Source of the DNA: Basidiobolus meristosporus CBS 931.73
Taxonomy: Eukaryota; Basidiobolomycota; Basidiobolomycetes; Basidiobolales; Basidiobolaceae
Length of the DNA: 64,000 nt
Assembly: GCA_002104905.1 (NCBI GenBank)
Contig: MCFE01000230.1
Location: 1 to 64,000 of the forward strand
Reading direction: 5' to 3'
Shown here: positions 59,578-64,000 of the stretch, piece by piece
How the letters are laid out: each line of letters opens with the position of its first letter
How positions within the stretch are numbered: the stretch's first letter is position 1
Program-made: the position numbers and the translations under genes
The notes under the pieces: model-generated
The model's database searches: none
What the model saw: only the letters and a program-made list of their open reading frames with translations
What the model was told of the DNA's origin: nothing

Positions 59578-61114
59578 CAAGCAAGGCAACAAGTGAGGAC
59601 CCAGTTTGACAACATTGGATACAAGATTACTGATTTAAATGGTACTCATGTTGCCTTGGGTCACATATATCAGAATATTTGCAAGTTGACTTCTATTCCA
59701 CCATCTCTGGTGGCCAATATTTGTAGCTTAATTTAAGAAAGACCAATGCCTTGGTACTAGGAATTTGAACATATCATTTTTGAATATTTACACAAAATGA
59801 TCAGAGTTGAGCTGATTTGCAAGTGATTCTTCCTGCCAATTTGCAGCAATGTAAAGCCTGCATATATGGGAAACAAGCCATACAGCTGTTCAAGAGCTCT
59901 GGTCTAATCAAAACTAAGAAAAAGGTAAATCCATTTCACTCATGTTTATGTTTACCTATGCAAATTGTATCATTATGTGGAGTGAGTATATAATTAAATT
60001 AATTGACAATTGTACAAGATGCACATGGATCTACTTCATGGAAAGAAAGGAAGAAGCTCTGTCTATTTCAGGCAGCTTAAAGCCATGGTGGAGAGAGAAA
60101 CTGGAGAAAAAATCAAGAAAATATGCTCTGACAATGGTGGTGCAAATATCTCAAGACTCCAAATCCAGCTATGAGAAATTCATGTGATAATACAAGAGAC
60201 TACTGTACCATATTGCTCAAGGTAAATGAAGTTTCATAATGTGCAAATAGATCAACAAATGAAATGGCAAATTCTATGATCCACGATCAAAAATTATCCT
60301 ATGATTTTTGGGTGGAATCAGTGGCTACAGCTGTAAATCTTAAAGATAGAAGCTATAGCAGAATACATTGGAATTCTACCCCATTTGGGGAATGGCATAG
60401 ATATGGACCAAGCTGAGAGCACCTAAGAGTACCCAATTGGACAGCATATGCCAAGAATCTTCCTGGAAAACAGTTAAAAATTAAGCCATAAAGTGTAAAA
60501 TGCAAGTTTTTGGGCTACCGCAGTGAGAATAAGGCATAGAGACTCTACAGTACAAAAGCAAAGAGGCAGATCAAGTCTGAGGATGTTTTTCTTAATGAGA
60601 AATTAGGATCCTCACAGTGAATGACACTAGATGATGACAAACACATTATCTCACATCCACTGAGAGTAGAACTGAATCAGAGCAAAACAATGAATCTTTT
60701 TTACTCCTGAGGACTCTACAACCATGGTTCAGCCTGAATCAGTGCCCAAGAACATCCCAGAAGTGATTATTCCTGTACTTTAAGCCAGGAGATCCTACTG
60801 GATCAGAAATAGCTCAAATTTCTATACTAATAAGGGTGCAAGCTTTGTCTATGCCTTTTCAGTCCATATTGATGAGCCTCAGACTGTAAAAGAGGCCCTG
60901 ATTAGCCCTCAGACAAAGTTTTGGAGATCAGCAATGACTGAGAAGTCACACTTGAGATTTGGCTAGATTACCAGTCAGCCAAAAATCAATTAGATGCAGA
61001 TGGGTTTTCAAGACAAAATACATGGCTGATGGTACAAATGAAAGATATAAGGGAAGACTTATGGCCAAAGGATACTCTCAAACAAAAGGACTGACTATAC
61101 TGAGACCTTTGCAT

Positions 61115-61283
61115 TGTAGAAAATTGCAGTTTCACCTAAATGTTCACCTAATTTAGTCACTTAGATCATTACCTACAAGTCTTAGCAAATACTGACCAAA
61201 TTCCTTGTTGGGATTTACTTAGGTAATGCACCAAGTGACTAAGTTAGGTGAATATTTAGGTGGAGTTACAAATCTTTGCAACA
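61115..61283. repeat. Palindromic LTR-end remnant
   Basis: The left half starts TGTAGAAAATTGCAG, a forward LTR start. The right half ends AAATCTTTGCAACA, a reverse LTR start. The halves are inverted copies of the same LTR end. It sits where about 950 bp of copia C is missing and has no TSD. Confidence 0.75.
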
Positions 61284-61633
61284 CAACCAACCATAGTACT
61301 TTCTACTACAGAGGCACAGTATATGGCACCCTTTGAAGCTACAAAAGAAGCAATGTGGCTAAGAAAACTTTTTAAATATTTAGGCTGATATCAAAAAGCC
61401 CCTACTGCATTATCTTTAGATAATTGAGGATGTGTATGATTATGTAGAAATCCAACTTTGCATGCAAGAACTAAGCATATAGATATTGGACAACATTTTA
61501 TACATTGAATTAGTGGACAGTGCTACAAATGAAATGATGTAGACATATTTGCCAAACCACTAGCTAGAGACAAAATCAAATATCTTTAATCACAATTATG
61601 ATTAGTTGATATGAATACTTGGTGAAGTGGAAG

Positions 61634-61973
61634 TGTTGCAAAGGTGTGTATTTCCACCTAAAATACTCACCTAACTTAGTCACTTAGACCATTACCTACA
61701 AGTCATAGAGAATTCTGACTAAACCTCTTGTTGGAATTTACTTGGAATATTTGTACCAAACATCAGGTATTCAGAACATCAAAAATCCCAAAATTGTCCA
61801 AGCAGCCCCAAACTTTGCACACATGTTCTTGGGACCCTCCTGAGCAAATTTTACATGTTTATTTTGCCGAGACCATGTAAAAGTATAAATGCTACTTTTA
61901 CATTCAATAAATCATTAAGCAATAACCACATATTCTACTTGTTCTCCTAATCACTTCCACGTCTTTTCTACAA
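61634..61973 (+). repeat. 3' LTR of copia C, boundary to host DNA
   Basis: It runs from TGTTGCAAAGGTGTG to CTTTTCTACA, about 340 bp, and is diverged from the other LTRs. A TATA-type box (AAGTATAAATGC near 61880) and AATAAA near 61905 are kept. CpG-rich single-copy-looking DNA starts immediately after. Confidence 0.8.
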
Positions 61974-62373
61974 ATCGGTGTTTCCAACGAGATCTTCCGA
62001 GGTTGGCAGTTTCACTCGATTATGTCACGGCCATCGCTGGTATACCAATGATGTTGCGCTCAAGCGGGGTTCGCTTTCTAAGCAAATGCCGGGTCAACCT
62101 CCGGATATCCACCGATGATCCAGGCACCTTCATAGATAGCAGACATGATGTTGGAGCATCCTGAAGTTGGCATTTGAAGACATCACATCACTTGCATGCG
62201 ATCCAGCTCCCCCGCGTAGCCAATCGATGCCGTCCAATCCAACGGGATCCCGCGATTCCTGCGGGAGTCGGATCTCCAGGGCATTTCTGTCGAATGAAGG
62301 ATGGATCCCAAATGATTTCAAGAGGTTCACGAAGTGATCCTCCAGCCTCACCACACCATCGCATCCGACCAGT
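61974..62373. promoter_or_regulatory. Upstream region of the HbrB-like gene
   Basis: This is 400 bp of CpG-rich DNA with no repeat I can recognise. It must contain the promoter and 5' untranslated region. No TATA box stands out. Confidence 0.4.
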
Positions 62374-63562
62374 ATGGCTTCTGCGGACTCCCCAAGTTCC
62401 ATCAACCTCACGTCGGCCTCCACCACACCTTCCTCGACACCGAACTCCTTCTCCCACCTCAGCCTCGAAGGAAGTACGCTCACCTCCACGCATCCGTATC
62501 TGCCGACCTCCAATGCTGCGACCCATCCGACCCCACCCACCTATCCAACCCAAACCTCCCTCCCGATGGCCGCTCTGCAAAACCGCAGCCACTTCGCCTC
62601 CCCTTCGGCCTTCGTTTTGGCGTCCTCCCCGCCCCAAACAACAAACTTACCCAACATGTCGACCACTTCGTTGGCGATGAGCTCCTCCCTCGCCATCAGC
62701 AAATCTCTGATGAGTCTAGATGCCAGGACCATGAGCAGGGAGATGTCCCTATCAGGAGATGCCTACGTACAGGATGACAAATGGCAGACGCTTTGTGTGA
62801 AGGTCCTGCCGCTGTTTAACGGAGAAGGGCTCAAGGGCTACGTAGAGGATCTGAACGAACTGGTCAGGTAAGTGCGACCTGAATTCCCCCCCCCTTCCAC
62901 CTCTGCGAAGCAAGCCATTTACCCAATTTTTTCGCCCCCTACAGAGGCTGTCTGAACGACAAGGCCCTGGCCACTCTGGCTGAAGACATCGAGCACCTAC
63001 TTGGCGACGGCATGCTGACGCTGAACGTGAAACTGATCGGGGTCAACGACGAAAAGTTGGTCAGTCGTCTGGTGGAGCTTTGGTCGTTCTTCTTCGGCAC
63101 CGTGCTTCCTTACTTCGAGAGCGTATTTCTACCACTGCAGACGGAGGTGAAGAAGTACCAACTACCCACGGTCACCGTGAACGTTCGTAACATGGCGCTG
63201 AGCAGCTTCCGGGATCATGTGATCATCCCGATGGTCGACCGGCTGGAAGGTAAAGGCCACCACAGTATGATCGCGGGGGGAAGCCCGAGTTAACCCGATT
63301 GATACGTTCAGGTGTGTTCTCGAAGCTCTTCATCGACAACGAGGAGACGGGGATCCCGCGCACCGACACCGCGGCGCGTATGCTTCAGATGATCTCGGTG
63401 CTGAGCAACCTGCGACCGGACGACGACTTCGAGGAGGACATCAAGCGGGTGCTGGACATGCTGAAAACCAACTACAGAGCGTACATGAGCAAGAGAGACC
63501 ACCGCTGGGGCACCTCGAAAAACATCATTCCCGACAGGAGCGAGGAGAAGGGGGTCCTGTGA
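62374..63562 (+). CDS. HbrB/Bit61-like TORC2 subunit, three exons
   Basis: Exons 62374-62867, 62945-63249 and 63312-63562 join in frame to 349 codons. The introns begin GTAAGT and GTAAAG and end CTACAG and GTTCAG. Residues 1-136 are Ser/Thr/Pro-rich and probably disordered. From about residue 137 the HbrB-type domain starts: WQTLCVKVLPLFNGEGLKG, VEDLNELV, then LVELWSFFFGTVLPYFESVF, MALSSFRDHVIIPMVDRL, ARMLQMISVLSNL and DDDFEEDIKRVL. Members of this family (Aspergillus HbrB, yeast Bit61, animal PRR5/Protor) are TOR complex 2 subunits acting in polarity and membrane signalling. The start codon is the first ATG of the frame I can support; an upstream exon is possible. Composition is CpG-rich, unlike the rest of the window. 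Confidence 0.85.
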
Positions 63563-63913
63563 GGAACGGGCACCATGTACAGTAAACGAATCTTAACCAC
63601 CCACTTCAGCGAATCCCCCTAATCAACCCGCCCCTTCCCTATCGTCACGCAAATAAACTCCATGTGTATGCTTGAACCATCGGAACGATCCATGTGCATT
63701 CATCCCCGACTGAGGCTCTGATGATTGATTTCTGATACACTGGTCCGTTTCAGCTGCGATGTTGTTAGGACACCTCGGAATGATTGGAAGCTATATAATG
63801 GATTCATCCGGAGAAACGGAAAGCGTTCCAACCTAAACTCAACTAACCCCTCCCCACACCGGTCTATCTACTTAACCTTAACTCTAACCCCCCCCCCCTT
63901 GGCTTGCAACACG
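63563..63913. other. Intergenic region after the HbrB-like gene
   Basis: It contains AATAAA at 63652-63657, 90 bp past the stop, the likely polyadenylation signal. The rest should hold the promoter of the next gene; a C-run lies at about 63890-63898. No gene seen. Confidence 0.55.
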
Positions 63914-64000
63914 ATGAACTGTCTGCCCCCCAGCTTTGCCCGCACGCTGCACTGGCTCCTGTTGCTATGCGCACTGGGGCTCGGGATTCAAGCGGACGGA
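63914..64000 (+). CDS. Start of a secreted or membrane protein gene, cut by window end
   Basis: The ATG at 63914 opens 29 codons to the window edge. The product begins MNCLPPSFARTLH, then WLLLLCALGLGIQADG: a short basic start, a hydrophobic core and small residues suited to signal-peptidase cleavage. The rest of the gene is outside, so the family is unknown. Codon use resembles the neighbouring HbrB-like gene. An upstream in-frame start was not sought further than the C-run. Confidence 0.6.
   Translation, partial: MNCLPPSFARTLHWLLLLCALGLGIQADG

Larger units (their letters stand above)
48677..61633 (+). pseudogene. Old copia element 'C', host of nested insertions
   Basis: Pieces of one plus-strand copia can be read across the insertions: 48677-48873 (gag end and protease, WYVDSGATQYF), 58595-58604, 59137-59245 (LLSVSK region reached), 59583-61114 (pre-integrase, integrase, RT start [10 protein letters not shown] near 60990) and 61284-61633 (RNase H, VLSTTEAQYMA). 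The codons join across each target duplication. About 950 bp of RT/RNase H is deleted at 61115-61283. Stops are everywhere. This is the oldest layer of the right part; its 3' LTR is 61634-61973. Confidence 0.82.

Noticed and set aside
62188-62637. Long open frames on the minus strand and other frames over exon 1 of the HbrB-like gene
   Set aside because: They are low-complexity frames in GC-rich DNA opposite a conserved coding exon; no domain recognised.
63890-63898. C-run as a structured regulatory element
   Set aside because: A simple homopolymer, also seen near 62886-62893 inside an intron; no further support, and length errors are common in such runs.

Overview
The window looks like fungal nuclear DNA, probably from a basidiomycete. 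The only host genes I can support are at the extreme right. One is a two-intron gene for an HbrB/Bit61-type TORC2 subunit (62374-63562) with short GT-AG introns of 77 and 62 bp. The other is the first 29 codons of a gene with a signal-peptide-like start (63914-64000, cut by the window edge). The species is not determinable from what I see.

Everything from 1 to about 61973 is a graveyard of transposable elements: AT-rich, strongly CpG-poor, and nested inside each other. The base composition changes abruptly at about 61973, where the last copia LTR meets CpG-rich host DNA. No tRNA, rRNA or CRISPR array was seen.

Layout, left to right. 1-8788: a CACTA-type (Tnp2) unit whose transposase and a divergently transcribed partner (called ORF B here) share a promoter region. 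It is interrupted by a 734-bp foldback MITE, a copia fragment, a solo copia LTR and a 1.1-kb solo LTR. 8789-18207: a broken Ty3/gypsy element ('family G') that has received a solo LTR and a complete copia element ('family D', 11921-16600). 18208-20598: two decayed PIF/Harbinger copies. 20599-22790: gypsy G gag, LTR and integrase pieces. 22791-26478: a second CACTA copy. 26746-28290: LTR pieces and a copia integrase fragment. 28291-32697: another gypsy G copy carrying a solo LTR. 32698-35054: the best preserved Harbinger element, again with two divergent genes. 35055-41178: a copia fragment split by a complete copia element ('family A', 36465-41148). 41179-47652: two more CACTA pieces and a 5'-truncated copia. 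47653-48386: a second 734-bp MITE. 48677-61973: one old copia element that received a copia, which itself received another copia, plus several solo LTRs.

Almost every insertion can be read from its target-site duplication (TSD): AATAC, GTTTT, CTAGA, ACTAG, GTTGG, TTTTT and GTGGT are exact 5-bp copies, ATGG is 4 bp, and the MITEs have 3-bp ATT or AAT. No retrotransposon here is intact. Two copia copies with independent TSDs share the same stops and frameshift, and two gypsy copies share an altered reverse-transcriptase active site (YPHN where YxDD is expected). Both facts suggest that defective elements were moved by enzymes supplied in trans. The MITEs end in the same 28 bp as the Harbinger element, so its transposase is their probable mover. 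The least familiar coding material is ORF B and ORF C of the CACTA unit and the second ORF of the Harbinger unit, none of which I can assign to a family.
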